Below, in pieces: positions 25,801 to 33,624 of a stretch of DNA of 51,620 nt (within the stretch, counting starts at the first letter, position 1; each line of letters starts with the position of its first letter). The position numbers and the translations under genes were made by a program. The stretch covers positions 1-51,620 of the forward strand of contig NZ_JARJNS010000012.1 of assembly GCF_030143245.1 (NCBI RefSeq). Direction: 5' to 3'. The DNA comes from Rhabdaerophilum sp. SD176 (GTDB taxonomy: Bacteria > Pseudomonadota > Alphaproteobacteria > Rhizobiales > Beijerinckiaceae). The notes below the pieces were generated by a model that did not search any database, was not told where the DNA came from, and was given only the letters and a program-made list of their open reading frames with translations.

Positions 25801-26287
25801 GGCGATGATGGCGATGTTGATCAGGAATGGCCTACCGTCACGCGTCGCCGCCATGACCGCTATACGCGACACTAGGCCCGCATTTGTCACGGTGGCGGAA
25901 ATGAACCAATGGCTTGCAAGCAACCAGATCGCAGCTTTGACCGATCAGCCAGATTGGCCGACGCTGATGACCGCCTCAGTTTGGAAGAAGTTCCGAGAAG
26001 ATGCTCTCATTGGCGGAACAGTAAAGTGGGAGGCGCAGGACTGGCACCTCAACGGTCCGATACCGACCTTGGTCGATCCTGATTTTCCAGGACGGATAGA
26101 GATTGACGCTAACAGCGGCGCGGTTTCCGTTGCAACACCGGACTATCGCCACATCACCTCGATCCGACACAGGCTTCGACAGCATACGCCGAGCCTGATG
26201 CATGTCAGTTTTTCCGCTGATCGACAGACAACACAGATATTCCGTATTGGCCGCGGCGAGGCCGCTTGGCAGGAGCCAAACGCGTAG
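22880..26287 (+). CDS. hamB: Hachiman defence helicase HamB
   Basis: A 1135-aa superfamily 2 helicase. An N-terminal helical region (1-290) leads to the motor: Q-motif region WPSQTEAARRA, Walker A PTSAGKT (about 314-320), motif Ia TPLRALSAQTE, DEGH box (about 415-418), and domain 2 with GRAGRAF. In Hachiman, HamB binds and scans DNA and releases HamA. The start is an unusual TTG inside hamA with GGGAG about 9 nt before it, which agrees with translational coupling; no ATG is available until well inside the conserved region. The helical C-terminal 350 residues fit HamB length. All core motifs are intact. Confidence 0.87.
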   Translation: MESVEELTIFLNAVTADGARGRLRARGEARAIIRREGLLPEDAPPFGDTIDTDLAEYGLSLLRAAMALREANGEPEVWRRGFVQAGNTLEALVQNGLPNDVMRGFYRIAGAAGYHLAGYSALAFSLIAQRPEDPNFSPVEEAIALLILRDLTTLSARSRGWLRNPANSDQQVVQLAQQGEIDPDDVIQIVLTSTVYRALAFFDFGLQTGMAVLIEEARSLLQRAVSLAGNAGSVSMWWMARIALNLIDDLWSSSLHQVLPVEGPPGSENYAALRRLFVGELYSRAIAEVELWPSQTEAARRATDMTDDLVVALPTSAGKTRIAEIAALMTLSLGRRVLIVTPLRALSAQTERSFRKTFGSLGFTVSSLYGASGAALGDEDALRSRNIVIATPEKLDFALRNDASIIDDIGLVVLDEGHLIGPSEREIRFENLVQRLLRRPDNAARRIVCLSAILPEGDQLNDLNSWIRSDTPGAPIQSSWRPTRQRFGTLAWMGHSARLSFDLEARGPFIRHFVQEEPARRPRRTPFPRNTRELTLAAAWKFSVQGKRSLVFCTQRDHVEGYAEAIVDLNRRGYLPALLDDEGQVERAMAIGREWLGENHPAVQCLRLGVAIHHGRLPGPFLREVEALLSAGILRVTIASPTLAQGLNLNAAVLLIPNLYRAGIPLSGEEFANVAGRAGRAFVDLEGLILHVMYEPEEWRLQAWRDLVRSAKARALLSGIITIVAEVLNRLRRVNMFMRADAMEYLANSQPAWFPPDQAGDTETIESLIEKLDATVFGLVEALDAESVDLPRLLDEALTGSLWSRQIARLAPQLRNDELWLLQARARLIWNKSTPAQRRATFAMGIGLESGLAIDAVADELTALLDQADGAALGGNLDVLSASLAAMGRHLFAIRPFRPDEDLPANWEDLLRSWLGGVDVVAFGVDKMRVVEDAFVYRLVWAIEAIRMRRRANGGESEMIEGSAAATLETGVPQAMMAMLIRNGLPSRVAAMTAIRDTRPAFVTVAEMNQWLASNQIAALTDQPDWPTLMTASVWKKFREDALIGGTVKWEAQDWHLNGPIPTLVDPDFPGRIEIDANSGAVSVATPDYRHITSIRHRLRQHTPSLMHVSFSADRQTTQIFRIGRGEAAWQEPNA

Positions 26288-26476
26288 TATTTCGACCGCA
26301 CGCGCGTTCAACGCCTACAGCGCGCCCCAAGCGCGGAAACTTCCCTGCCCGTCAGTTTAAGCAAGCTAAAGGCGCACCGTTCGAACGTCTGTAACGAGGC
26401 AGCGACGCGGTCGTGTCCGTTGTCGAGCCGCAAAGTCTGCTTTCAAGCGCAGGCAAAGTTTGCCTGAACGGCGGGA

Positions 26477-26486
26477 ATGGGGGCGC
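26477..26486 (+). repeat. dispersed intergenic ATGGGGGCGC element
   Basis: One of four copies of ATGGGGGCGC in this window; here the extended form is GGGAATGGGGGCGCGAAGC. It lies in the 226-base gap between hamB and the convergent hydrolase gene, in which I see nothing else. Confidence 0.45.
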
Positions 26487-26513
26487 GAAGCGGCCAGGGA
26501 CACCGAAGTCCAG

Positions 26514-27404
26514 CTACCGAGATTCAGCGTCCTCGAAAAAAACTTCAAACTCGGTCGCCAGGCGTTCCGGAACTTCTTCCGGCAGGAGATGGCCAGCGCG
26601 CGGGATGATTCCACCCCGGACCCGCCCCGAGATCGCCGTGAATTGCGCATGCGTGATGGGTACACCAAACTCGCCGCCCCAGGCCATGACAGGGATCGCG
26701 AACCCGGCTTCACCAATGGCACGCATCTGCCGGGCCGTTTCAAATGTGGCGCGATACCAGCCGACCGATCCGCTGATGCCGTTCGGACTACACAGGCTGT
26801 CAGCATAGACGCGACGATCATCGGCCGTGACGGCATCGGGGTTCGGCGCGTGCATCAATGGGATGATCCAGTCAACGAACGCTTGTTCCTTGCCGGAAAT
26901 CAAAAGTTCGGCGAGGCCAGGCGCCGTGTTGAACCCGAAATGCCAATAGCCGCCATAGGTTTCTTCGCGATAGGTGGTGAACTGGTCGAGATTGAAGCCC
27001 ACCAAAGGCTCGTCGAGATACGTCATGCTGAGAGTTGCGTCTGCTTGCGTCCCCGCGAAGACGAAGGCCACGAGCGCGCCCATGTCGTGCCCGACGATAT
27101 GCGCTTTCCTGATCCCGAAATGCTGCATCACCCCGCGGATATCGGCCGAAAGTGTTGCCGCATCATAGCCAGAATCGGGTTTGTCCGAACCGCCATAGCC
27201 GCGCATGTCAGGAACGATCACGAAGCGCTCTTTCGATAACAGCGGCGCGAGCTTCCGCCAGGTATGCGACGTCCCCATCCAGCCATGCATCAGCACGAGA
27301 GCAGGCGCGCCCGGCTCTCCCCAGGTCTGTACCTTGTAGGTCAACCCGTTGGTGGGCACGAAAGACGTGTTTGGCAAAGGCTCGGAAGGCAGCGGGCTGT
27401 TCAT
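26514..27404 (-). CDS. alpha/beta hydrolase, epoxide-hydrolase-like
   Basis: A 296-aa cytoplasmic alpha/beta-fold hydrolase. Oxyanion motif LMHGWMGT, strand PDMRGYGGSD, nucleophile elbow GHDMGA with Asp rather than Ser, and terminal His in RAGHLLPEE are visible. An Asp nucleophile is typical for epoxide hydrolases and haloalkane dehalogenases, which form an ester intermediate. Substrate cannot be told from sequence. Start at MNSPLPSEPL; the longer upstream frame overlaps the previous gene and is rejected. It is third in a pirin-hydrolase-hydrolase row (58-nt gap) divergent from a LysR gene. Confidence 0.82.
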   Translation of the reverse strand: MNSPLPSEPLPNTSFVPTNGLTYKVQTWGEPGAPALVLMHGWMGTSHTWRKLAPLLSKERFVIVPDMRGYGGSDKPDSGYDAATLSADIRGVMQHFGIRKAHIVGHDMGALVAFVFAGTQADATLSMTYLDEPLVGFNLDQFTTYREETYGGYWHFGFNTAPGLAELLISGKEQAFVDWIIPLMHAPNPDAVTADDRRVYADSLCSPNGISGSVGWYRATFETARQMRAIGEAGFAIPVMAWGGEFGVPITHAQFTAISGRVRGGIIPRAGHLLPEEVPERLATEFEVFFEDAESR

Positions 27405-27462
27405 GGTCTGGCTCGGCTCCAGGTGATAGTCGTGGCGAAATTGCGATCGAGTTGGAATGGTG

Positions 27463-28434
27463 TCAGCGGTGATCCGTTGCGGCCGCAGATGGACCAGTTC
27501 CGAAGAAGTCGGAAAGAACCTTCGCCAAAGCCTCGGGATTCTCATCGCCCAGCCAATGTCCGGCTTCGGGGATCACCGCGCCCGTGACATGGGTCGCCAC
27601 CGGGCGGAAAAGCTGTTCGATATAGGGCCCGCCGCTCATCGCCCCGCCGATTCCAAGGACCGGGATGTCGAGGGGCACAGCTGCAAGCCGTGCATTGTCG
27701 GCGGCGTCCTGCCAGACATTGGCGTAGTACATGATCCCTGCGCGTAGGGCACCCGGGCGCTGGATTGCGCGGAGATAGGCCTCGAAGTGCTCTGGGCTGA
27801 CCGCTTCGCCGTCATGGGCGATGTGCCAGAAGAACCAGCTGAGAAGCTCGCGTTCCCGGCCCTGGAACGCCATGATGGCCACGTCGGGGACGGTGAACAG
27901 ACCAAGATGCCAGTTTGACCCGTTGTTCCACTCCGGCGTCGGCACCATGAACGACTCATAGCCGAAGCCTGCAAGGCCGAATTCCATCACAGCCAGCCTT
28001 GCCACCCTGTCGCGATGGCCCGCAGCGAGCGCATATGCGACGCCAGCACCGAGATCATAGCCCGCGACATTCGCTGTGCGGATCTCGAGTGCATCCATGA
28101 CCGCCGCGATGTCGGCGGCCATTGTTACCTTGTCATAGCCATCGGCAGGAATTGACGAATTCCCAGCACCGCGCAGATCAGGAACGATCACCCGGAAATG
28201 CTTGGCCAGTGCAGGCGCAACCTTGTGCCACATCAGCCCATGCTGCGGCCATCCATGGAGCAGGATGAGCGCTTCTCCCTCACCTGCCTCGCGCACAAAC
28301 AGGTTGATGCCTGGCGCAGTCTGAATCCGGTGGGTGCTGAAAGTGGCAAAGCCGCTGGGTTTCGCAGCACAATCGAAGCCGGTAGGCGAAGCCAACGGTT
28401 CGGATGCAGCCGGGATAGGGCCGAAGGACGTCAT
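27463..28434 (-). CDS. alpha/beta hydrolase, epoxide-hydrolase-like
   Basis: A 323-aa relative of the neighbouring hydrolase. Motifs: LLHGWPQH, PDLRGAGNSS, nucleophile elbow GYDLGAG (Asp) and His in EAGHWLGDE. The first 35 residues are an extra low-complexity extension; there is no clear signal peptide. Together the two hydrolases probably act on related epoxide or halogenated substrates, or have become paralogues with separate roles. The start ATG overlaps the pirin stop as ATGA, so the two are translated together. Confidence 0.82.
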   Translation of the reverse strand: MTSFGPIPAASEPLASPTGFDCAAKPSGFATFSTHRIQTAPGINLFVREAGEGEALILLHGWPQHGLMWHKVAPALAKHFRVIVPDLRGAGNSSIPADGYDKVTMAADIAAVMDALEIRTANVAGYDLGAGVAYALAAGHRDRVARLAVMEFGLAGFGYESFMVPTPEWNNGSNWHLGLFTVPDVAIMAFQGRERELLSWFFWHIAHDGEAVSPEHFEAYLRAIQRPGALRAGIMYYANVWQDAADNARLAAVPLDIPVLGIGGAMSGGPYIEQLFRPVATHVTGAVIPEAGHWLGDENPEALAKVLSDFFGTGPSAAATDHR

Positions 28435-29315
28435 GAACCTATACCTTTCGTGATGCGTGCCTGATCGAATTTGCGATCGAGTTCGGTTTGATCGAAGGCG
28501 GTCAAGCGACCCATGTCACCGGCCATGAAGCGGGCCTGAAACGCGCGGGCCTGCGCTTCGCTGGAGGCGACAAAAGGGCCGGCCGGAACAACGGAATGGC
28601 GCAGGGGCGGACCGCCAAAGAGGGTCAATCGAGCATGACCGCGCGCGGTCAGGCGAAGGACGGTGCTGTTGGTGAAGAAGGTGCTGGCGGGTCCTGCGGT
28701 GCCGGCGGTTGTTTCAACTTCGCCCGCACGGATCACGGCAAAGGCCGTTTCACCTTCCGGAATTCGCTCTTCCAGAACTGCACCGTCCTGCAACTCCACG
28801 TCCACAATCCGCGCAGAAAGCGGTGCGTTGATTGGCGATATCAGCCCGGCGGATGGCCCCAGCAGGACGCGGCGCAGAACACCATGCGATGCGATCGTTG
28901 GCACGCTAGCGGCCGGCAGATGTAACGCGGCAGGTGTAACCTCGCGATCGTTGGCGGCGTGGTCGATCCAGATCTGCAAGCCAAGCGCTGACCGTCCGCT
29001 GCGGGTGACCGTCTCCTCATGCATCACGCCTGCGCCAGCAACCGTCAGGTGGAGCGCGCCCGGCGGGATTTGGTTCCTGTTGCCCAGCGCGTCCTGATTC
29101 CAGAAGCCGATCTCGCTTTCGGGAAAGATGTAGGTCGCAACGGAAAAACCGGCATGCGGATGCGGCGGAAAAAGGGGGCCGCGCATCTCGAAGAGCGAGA
29201 CCACGAGGAATGGATCGATCCGCCCGCCGAGGCTACTGGCCATCAGGTCGCGTGTGACCAGTTCCGGGCGGTTGATACCCTTCGGCATCTTGAAGAGAGA
29301 GACCTCTGGCGGCAT
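28431..29315 (-). CDS. pirin family protein
   Basis: A 294-aa bicupin of the pirin family, metal-dependent proteins that include quercetin dioxygenases and redox-sensing regulators. The N-terminal cupin keeps the metal ligands: PHPHAGF (two His), a further His in GALHLTV or GVMHEE, and Glu in MHEE. The C-terminal pirin_C cupin follows (about 170-280). It is the first gene of the operon with two hydrolases and is 92 nt from, and divergent to, a LysR regulator that probably controls it. Confidence 0.88.
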   Translation of the reverse strand: MPPEVSLFKMPKGINRPELVTRDLMASSLGGRIDPFLVVSLFEMRGPLFPPHPHAGFSVATYIFPESEIGFWNQDALGNRNQIPPGALHLTVAGAGVMHEETVTRSGRSALGLQIWIDHAANDREVTPAALHLPAASVPTIASHGVLRRVLLGPSAGLISPINAPLSARIVDVELQDGAVLEERIPEGETAFAVIRAGEVETTAGTAGPASTFFTNSTVLRLTARGHARLTLFGGPPLRHSVVPAGPFVASSEAQARAFQARFMAGDMGRLTAFDQTELDRKFDQARITKGIGS

Positions 29316-29407
29316 CGCGGCGTCCTTTCGCGGGTCGGAAAAGGACTAGATGATCCGGCCTGCGGGATGTTAGAGTTAAATATTGGAGATACTATCCGGA
29401 TTTTCGA
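29316..29407. promoter_or_regulatory. divergent control region pirin operon / LysR
   Basis: 92 bases between divergent starts. It contains an ATCCGGAT palindrome close to the LysR start and the AT-rich segment TTAAATATT, likely promoter material. LysR regulators normally bind such regions (T-N11-A boxes), but I could not assign a specific box. Confidence 0.4.
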
Positions 29408-30310
29408 ATGGTCTATCGAAACCTCAACCATCTCGTGACGTTTGCCGCGCTGGCGGAGGTCGGCAGTTTTGCAGGTGCTGCCAGACGGCTGCGGCTACCC
29501 ACCTCAACGGTCAGCGAGCACGTCGCCGCTCTGGAAAAGAACCTCGGCGTGCAGCTGGTGATCCGGACGACCCGTCAGAACCGTTTGACCGAGGCAGGCC
29601 AGCTGCTTGCCCGAGGGGCCGCGCGGATGGTCCAGGAGGTTTCTGAAACACTGGCAAACGTTGAGGCGCATGTCGCCCAACCCACCGGAATACTGCGCCT
29701 GAGCCTGCCTTTTGCCTTCGCGGCGGATATTGTGGGGCCGGCTGTCGGTCGTTTTGCGGCGCTCTATCCGGGCATTCGGCTTGAAATCGCAGTATCAAAC
29801 CAGATCGAGGATTTGATCGCCGGAGGGTTCGATCTCGCTGTGCGAATTGGACTGCTGGAGGATAGCAGCCTCATCCGCCGCAGCCTCGGAACCATGTCGC
29901 AGGATATTGTGGCTAGCCCTGCCTATCTTAGTGCACGCGGCAGGCCCCAGACTATTGCAGCGCTCGCCGGGCATTGCATCGCCGGATTCAAGCCGGAAAT
30001 GAACCTCTCCTTGCGTGGACCTGATGGCCCAGTTGGCGTGACGCTTGCCGCGCAGGTGGCGGTCAATGATCCGAAGACCCTCGTCGCTGTCATTCACGGG
30101 GGCGGAGGAATTGGGGTGATCCCGCGCTTCCTTTCTCAGGAGAGCTTGGATGAGGGGACCCTTGAAATCGTGTTGCCCGAATATCGTCCCGCGCCTGCGG
30201 AAATGTCGATTGTTCATTACGGTGCGGCAGGGGCGAACTCACGGGCTGACCTGTTCGCGACCTTTCTGCAAGCCGAGGTACAAAGGCGATGGAGCGGAAT
30301 GAGAAGCTGA
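29408..30310 (+). CDS. LysR family transcriptional regulator
   Basis: A 300-aa LysR-type regulator. The N-terminal winged HTH is standard (LVTFAALAEVGSFAGAARRLRLPTS... start, about 5-65), followed by the two-lobe effector-binding domain (about 90-290) with typical features such as LRLSLPFAFA and AVRIGLLEDSS. It is divergent from pirin and the two hydrolases and is the obvious regulator of that operon, in the usual LysR arrangement. The effector is unknown. No sign of damage. Confidence 0.9.
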   Translation: MVYRNLNHLVTFAALAEVGSFAGAARRLRLPTSTVSEHVAALEKNLGVQLVIRTTRQNRLTEAGQLLARGAARMVQEVSETLANVEAHVAQPTGILRLSLPFAFAADIVGPAVGRFAALYPGIRLEIAVSNQIEDLIAGGFDLAVRIGLLEDSSLIRRSLGTMSQDIVASPAYLSARGRPQTIAALAGHCIAGFKPEMNLSLRGPDGPVGVTLAAQVAVNDPKTLVAVIHGGGGIGVIPRFLSQESLDEGTLEIVLPEYRPAPAEMSIVHYGAAGANSRADLFATFLQAEVQRRWSGMRS

Positions 30311-30349
30311 AACCGCAGATTTTCTAGATAGCTCCGATGATCGCTCCTC

Positions 30350-30375
30350 GGCCGAATAGCGGCTTTTGGCCGAAT
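30350..30375. repeat. 18-bp spaced direct repeat after LysR
   Basis: GGCCGAAT occurs at 30350-30357 and 30368-30375, each followed by a C/G-rich CGC or CGG and TTT. It lies in the 148-base gap between the convergent LysR and AraC genes. It may be part of a dispersed intergenic element; there is no clear terminator hairpin. Confidence 0.35.
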
Positions 30376-30458
30376 GTCGCTTTGGAATGATCGGCAGCTT
30401 TGAGAGCGCTGATCTGTCGAGCGGTATGCCTTGGGAAGATCCAAAGAAGCAACCGGAT

Positions 30459-31361
30459 TTACGACTTGTTCTCGCCGGTTGTCTGTCCACGGCTTTGCAA
30501 CGTCCTCCAAGCTCCCGGCGACAGCCCATAGGCCTTGCGGAACTGACGCGTCATATGGCTCTGGTCGGCGAAGCCAGCCTCGCCGGCGGCCTCGGCGAGA
30601 CTAGTGCCGCGCCTGATCGCCCGGCGAACATGATCCAGCCGGCGCATGGTGAGATACCGATAAGGGCTTGTTCCGAATACCGCACGGAAGTGGCGGGATA
30701 GGGTGAAACGATCAAGCCCCGTCTCGCCTTCCAGTGCCTCTGAATGCACCGTCTCCCCGGCCATCTCATCCAGCAGCGCGCGTGCCCGCTCCACTGATCG
30801 AAGGCAGGGCTTGGCCCGCCGTTGCACCGGCTGCGACGGGTCTCGGCCGGCAAGCGCATCCGCGAGATCGGCCAGGAATTGGTGTTCCTGGAGATCTTCC
30901 ATGGTGGTGTCGAGGTCGTCGAGCGCGAGGCAAAGCGCCCGCATCAGCCAGGGATCCGCCATCACCGCGTCTGTGGCGAAGGGCAAAGGCGCCGTCGGGT
31001 CGGCCATTGCGGCTCGCAGGAGGGCGGGTTCGATGTAAGCCATGCGATAGCGGAAGCCGCTGGTATCGCCTGCGCGCCCATCATGCAGTTCATCCGGATG
31101 GATCACGATTGTGTCGCCGGTCAGGCTTGTGGCTGGCTGCCCGCGATAATCGAAGCGCTGCACGCCATTGAGGGTAAAGCCCACAGCGTAGGTGTCATGC
31201 CGATGCGGATCATAGGCGTGACCGCTGAAATACGCCTCGATCCGCTCGATCCGACCAGGCGCACCATTCCGGATCCATCCACCGGGCGGCAGCCCCTCGC
31301 GGTCGGACGTGCACGATCGTTCAAGACCCGAACCGCTTACCCGATGCATATCCTTCGTCAT
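30459..31361 (-). CDS. AraC family transcriptional regulator
   Basis: A regulator of about 300 aa with an N-terminal AraC-type cupin (YDPHRHDTYAVGFTLNG, then GDTIVIHPDELHDG) and a C-terminal double HTH (LDRFTLSRHFRAVFGTSPYRYLTMRRL, then AGFADQSHMTRQFRKAYGLSPGAW). The start is taken at the ATG at 31361 because it has GGGAT at a reasonable distance; an ATG at 31349 is possible. The start is embedded in the start codon of the divergent DUF2000 gene, so each promoter must lie inside the other gene. It probably controls DUF2000 and the cupin. Confidence 0.85.
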   Translation of the reverse strand: MTKDMHRVSGSGLERSCTSDREGLPPGGWIRNGAPGRIERIEAYFSGHAYDPHRHDTYAVGFTLNGVQRFDYRGQPATSLTGDTIVIHPDELHDGRAGDTSGFRYRMAYIEPALLRAAMADPTAPLPFATDAVMADPWLMRALCLALDDLDTTMEDLQEHQFLADLADALAGRDPSQPVQRRAKPCLRSVERARALLDEMAGETVHSEALEGETGLDRFTLSRHFRAVFGTSPYRYLTMRRLDHVRRAIRRGTSLAEAAGEAGFADQSHMTRQFRKAYGLSPGAWRTLQSRGQTTGENKS

Positions 31362-31788
31362 GCAGAACGATATCCCGACTACCTTCACCACGCGAATCGC
31401 GATCATCCTGCGGGAAGACCTTGCGACTTGGCAGAAACTAAACGTCACCGCCTTCCTCGCAGGTGGCCTCGGTGGTTCCGACCCCGCGCTGATGGGCGAT
31501 GCCTATCTCGATGCCGACGGAACACGTTACGGTGCGCTGATCGTGCAGCCGGTCCTGATTTTTGCAAGCGACGGCGACGAGATCAAGCGTGCGCATGCAA
31601 CCGCATTGGAGCGTGGTGCGACGCTTTTCGTTTACACCAGAGAGATGTTCTCGACCGGGCATGATGCTGCGAACCGGGCCGCAGTCGCGGCGGTGCCTCG
31701 CGCTGACCTCGATCTCGTCGGCATCGCACTGCGCGATTCCAAGGCAACGGTCACGAAAGTCACCAAAGGCCTGAAACTCCATCCCTGA
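31360..31788 (+). CDS. DUF2000 family protein
   Basis: A 142-aa DUF2000 protein: FTTRIAIILREDLATWQKLNVTAFLAGGLGG, GDAYLDADG and the closing LVGIALRDSKATVTKVTKGL are characteristic. These small proteins resemble peptidyl-tRNA hydrolase 2 folds, but their function is not established. It often sits beside AraC regulators, as here. It ends 7 nt before the small cupin gene, and the two are likely cotranscribed. Confidence 0.8.
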   Translation: MQNDIPTTFTTRIAIILREDLATWQKLNVTAFLAGGLGGSDPALMGDAYLDADGTRYGALIVQPVLIFASDGDEIKRAHATALERGATLFVYTREMFSTGHDAANRAAVAAVPRADLDLVGIALRDSKATVTKVTKGLKLHP

Positions 31789-31795
31789 GGATGCC

Positions 31796-32182
31796 ATGTC
31801 CGATCTGCTGAATCTCGATGCTGCTTTCGTCGAAATTACCGAGTATTGGTCGCCCCGCGTCGTCGCCGTCGCGAACGGCCAATATCTCAAGATCGCTCGC
31901 GTCAAGGGCGAGCTTGTCTGGCATGCTCATGCCGACGAGGACGAGTTGTTCATGGTGCATCGCGGCACCTTTGGGCTGAAATTCCGGGATGGCCGCGACA
32001 TCCGGCTCCGGCCCGGCGATGTCTTTGTCGTGCCACGCGGCGTGGAGCATTTTCCCTATGCGGAAGAAGAAACAGAGGTGATCTTCTTCGAGCCCGCTTC
32101 CACCAAGCACACGGGAGATGTGATCAGCGAGAAAACCCGCTCGATCGAGGAGCAAGTGCGGCACTTCTCGCGCCCAAGTTGA
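31796..32182 (+). CDS. small cupin protein
   Basis: A 128-aa single-domain cupin. The metal motif is complete: WHAHADEDELFMVHRGTF (His, His, Glu) and later VPRGVEHFPYA (His). This is typical of small mononuclear-metal cupins of the mannose-6-phosphate-isomerase-like group. It is second in the DUF2000 operon. The substrate is unknown. Confidence 0.82.
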   Translation: MSDLLNLDAAFVEITEYWSPRVVAVANGQYLKIARVKGELVWHAHADEDELFMVHRGTFGLKFRDGRDIRLRPGDVFVVPRGVEHFPYAEEETEVIFFEPASTKHTGDVISEKTRSIEEQVRHFSRPS

Positions 32183-32235
32183 ACACTGCCAACGACTGCT
32201 TGCGGCTTGCGTTCGAGCAAGCACGACCGACCGGA

Positions 32236-32245
32236 ATGGGGGCGC
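32236..32245 (+). repeat. dispersed intergenic ATGGGGGCGC element
   Basis: Third copy of the element in the extended form CCGGAATGGGGGCGCAGAGC. It lies in the gap between the cupin gene and the small membrane protein, where no gene is visible. Confidence 0.45.
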
Positions 32246-32449
32246 AGAGCAGACGAGCCGCCCATGCATATATCACGACTTGTGAAACACGAACCCGATC
32301 TAAAGACCCCCACCTCGGGGGGGGAGCATCGCAGTAGCTGCTCAGATAAGCATCGTAGCCTGAGAAACATCCTGCCACGCCCCGCATCACCTCCCCGGGG
32401 TGGTAGGTGGAGATCGGAATAGGCGACGGGCAATGGCCCTCTTCGCCGA

Positions 32450-32704
32450 TCAACCGGGTCCACGACGCCTGCGGACCCCACGAAACAACGTGACGAGAAA
32501 AAAGCCGAGCGCGCCACCAGGGATCAGCAGGAGAAAGATACTCGCCAGCCCCATCTCGAAGCCGCCAGAACCACCCGATCCACGCTGAACGCCAAAAAAC
32601 TCGAATAAAGTCCCTGCTACCATCAGGAGGAATATGCCCAATAGCGGGAGTATAAGGGATCCAGCCAGCCCCCACAGAAGAGATTGCAGGATAAGCTTGT
32701 GCAT
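32450..32704 (-). CDS. small two-helix membrane protein
   Basis: An 84-aa protein with one hydrophobic segment at about 8-34 (WGLAGSLILPLLGIFLLMVAG) and another at about 52-73 (MGLASIFLLLIPGGALGFFLV), separated by a Gly/Ser loop, and a basic tail (RGVRRRRG). This looks like a genuine inner-membrane protein with the C-terminus in the cytoplasm. No family recognised, and no operon partner overlaps. Moderate confidence because of its length. Confidence 0.5.
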   Translation of the reverse strand: MHKLILQSLLWGLAGSLILPLLGIFLLMVAGTLFEFFGVQRGSGGSGGFEMGLASIFLLLIPGGALGFFLVTLFRGVRRRRGPG

Positions 32705-32854
32705 ACCATTTGCTCCGCGTTGTATTCTTGGTTGAGTATTTGGTGGTTTCTGCCGTCATTGACCTTAACGCGCTGCACTGAGATCAAAGATGTTGGCGGT
32801 TTGGGCATCCACGAGTTCGCGGAGTCGCAAAGGCTGACTCAACCAAGCGAAAGA

Positions 32855-33256
32855 TCAGCGCCAATCAATTGGATGGGTCTCGAGATAAATCCAAAAGCCG
32901 TAAGCCATGAGCGTCGGCACAGCTCCGGCAATCAGCAAAGCTATCGCGGTGCGCTTCTTGTGGCGGTGTGCGAGCGCGATACCGCCTCCCGTGAATAAAG
33001 CGAGGACGGTGAAGAGCGTTGCGCATATCGAAAGCTCCACAAACATGACGCCATCATAGACAAGCATGACCAAGGCGAACCAACCGAGGCCGAATAAGCC
33101 GCTGATGTTGATCGCGGCGAGGCTTGCAATGACCATGTCCATGGCTTTGCTCGCTTTGTAATCGATGCAGTCCCGCCGTTTGCGTGCTGCGAAAACCAGC
33201 AAGCACATGAGTGCCAGAGCGCCAGCACCGAAAACAAAGAGAAACGACGTTTTCAA
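32855..33256 (-). CDS. four-helix membrane protein
   Basis: A 133-aa protein with about four transmembrane helices (N-terminal FLFVFGAGALALMCLLVFAA, then about 42-65, 72-92 and 105-122) linked by short basic loops. No family is recognised. It is in the same direction as the 84-aa membrane gene 150 nt downstream; the two may form a small membrane-protein pair. Codon use and hydrophobic periodicity support a real gene. Confidence 0.5.
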   Translation of the reverse strand: MKTSFLFVFGAGALALMCLLVFAARKRRDCIDYKASKAMDMVIASLAAINISGLFGLGWFALVMLVYDGVMFVELSICATLFTVLALFTGGGIALAHRHKKRTAIALLIAGAVPTLMAYGFWIYLETHPIDWR

Positions 33257-33624
33257 GCCTCTGGCTCCAGCATGGAATACGAATACTGGGATGCACTTCA
33301 GACAATCAAGCGTTTGTTAAAGCGCTATGGAGACCCTAATCGTACCTGATTTTAACGGCGTAGCGGCATTGAAAACGCGCTGTTTGATCAGCTGCCCCTT
33401 GATGGAATGTCCGTTTCCGGTACCTCGCCAAGGCGCTCTGAACGACCGCCATGGGGGCGCGAAGCTGCCGACAAAATCGGAGCGCTTCCCCGCAACGGCC
33501 TTTGCCTTCCGCTGATGTGGAGAGAGCCTCTATGGTTTATTCTCTCGAGTCGGTCCTTCGACGCCATTGCCCCATCTAAATAACGCCTTCGGCTAACTGG
33601 CCGGACCCTGCTAGCAACACGCGA
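33257..33624. other. intergenic region before the patatin operon end
   Basis: 368 bases without a convincing gene. It contains the fourth ATGGGGGCGC element at 33451-33460. It lies beyond the 3' end of the patatin gene and upstream of the membrane-protein gene. I see no clear terminator hairpin with a T-tract. Confidence 0.45.
33451..33460 (+). repeat. dispersed intergenic ATGGGGGCGC element
   Basis: Fourth copy, in the extended form CGCCATGGGGGCGCGAAGC; nearly the same as the copy after hamB. Confidence 0.45.
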
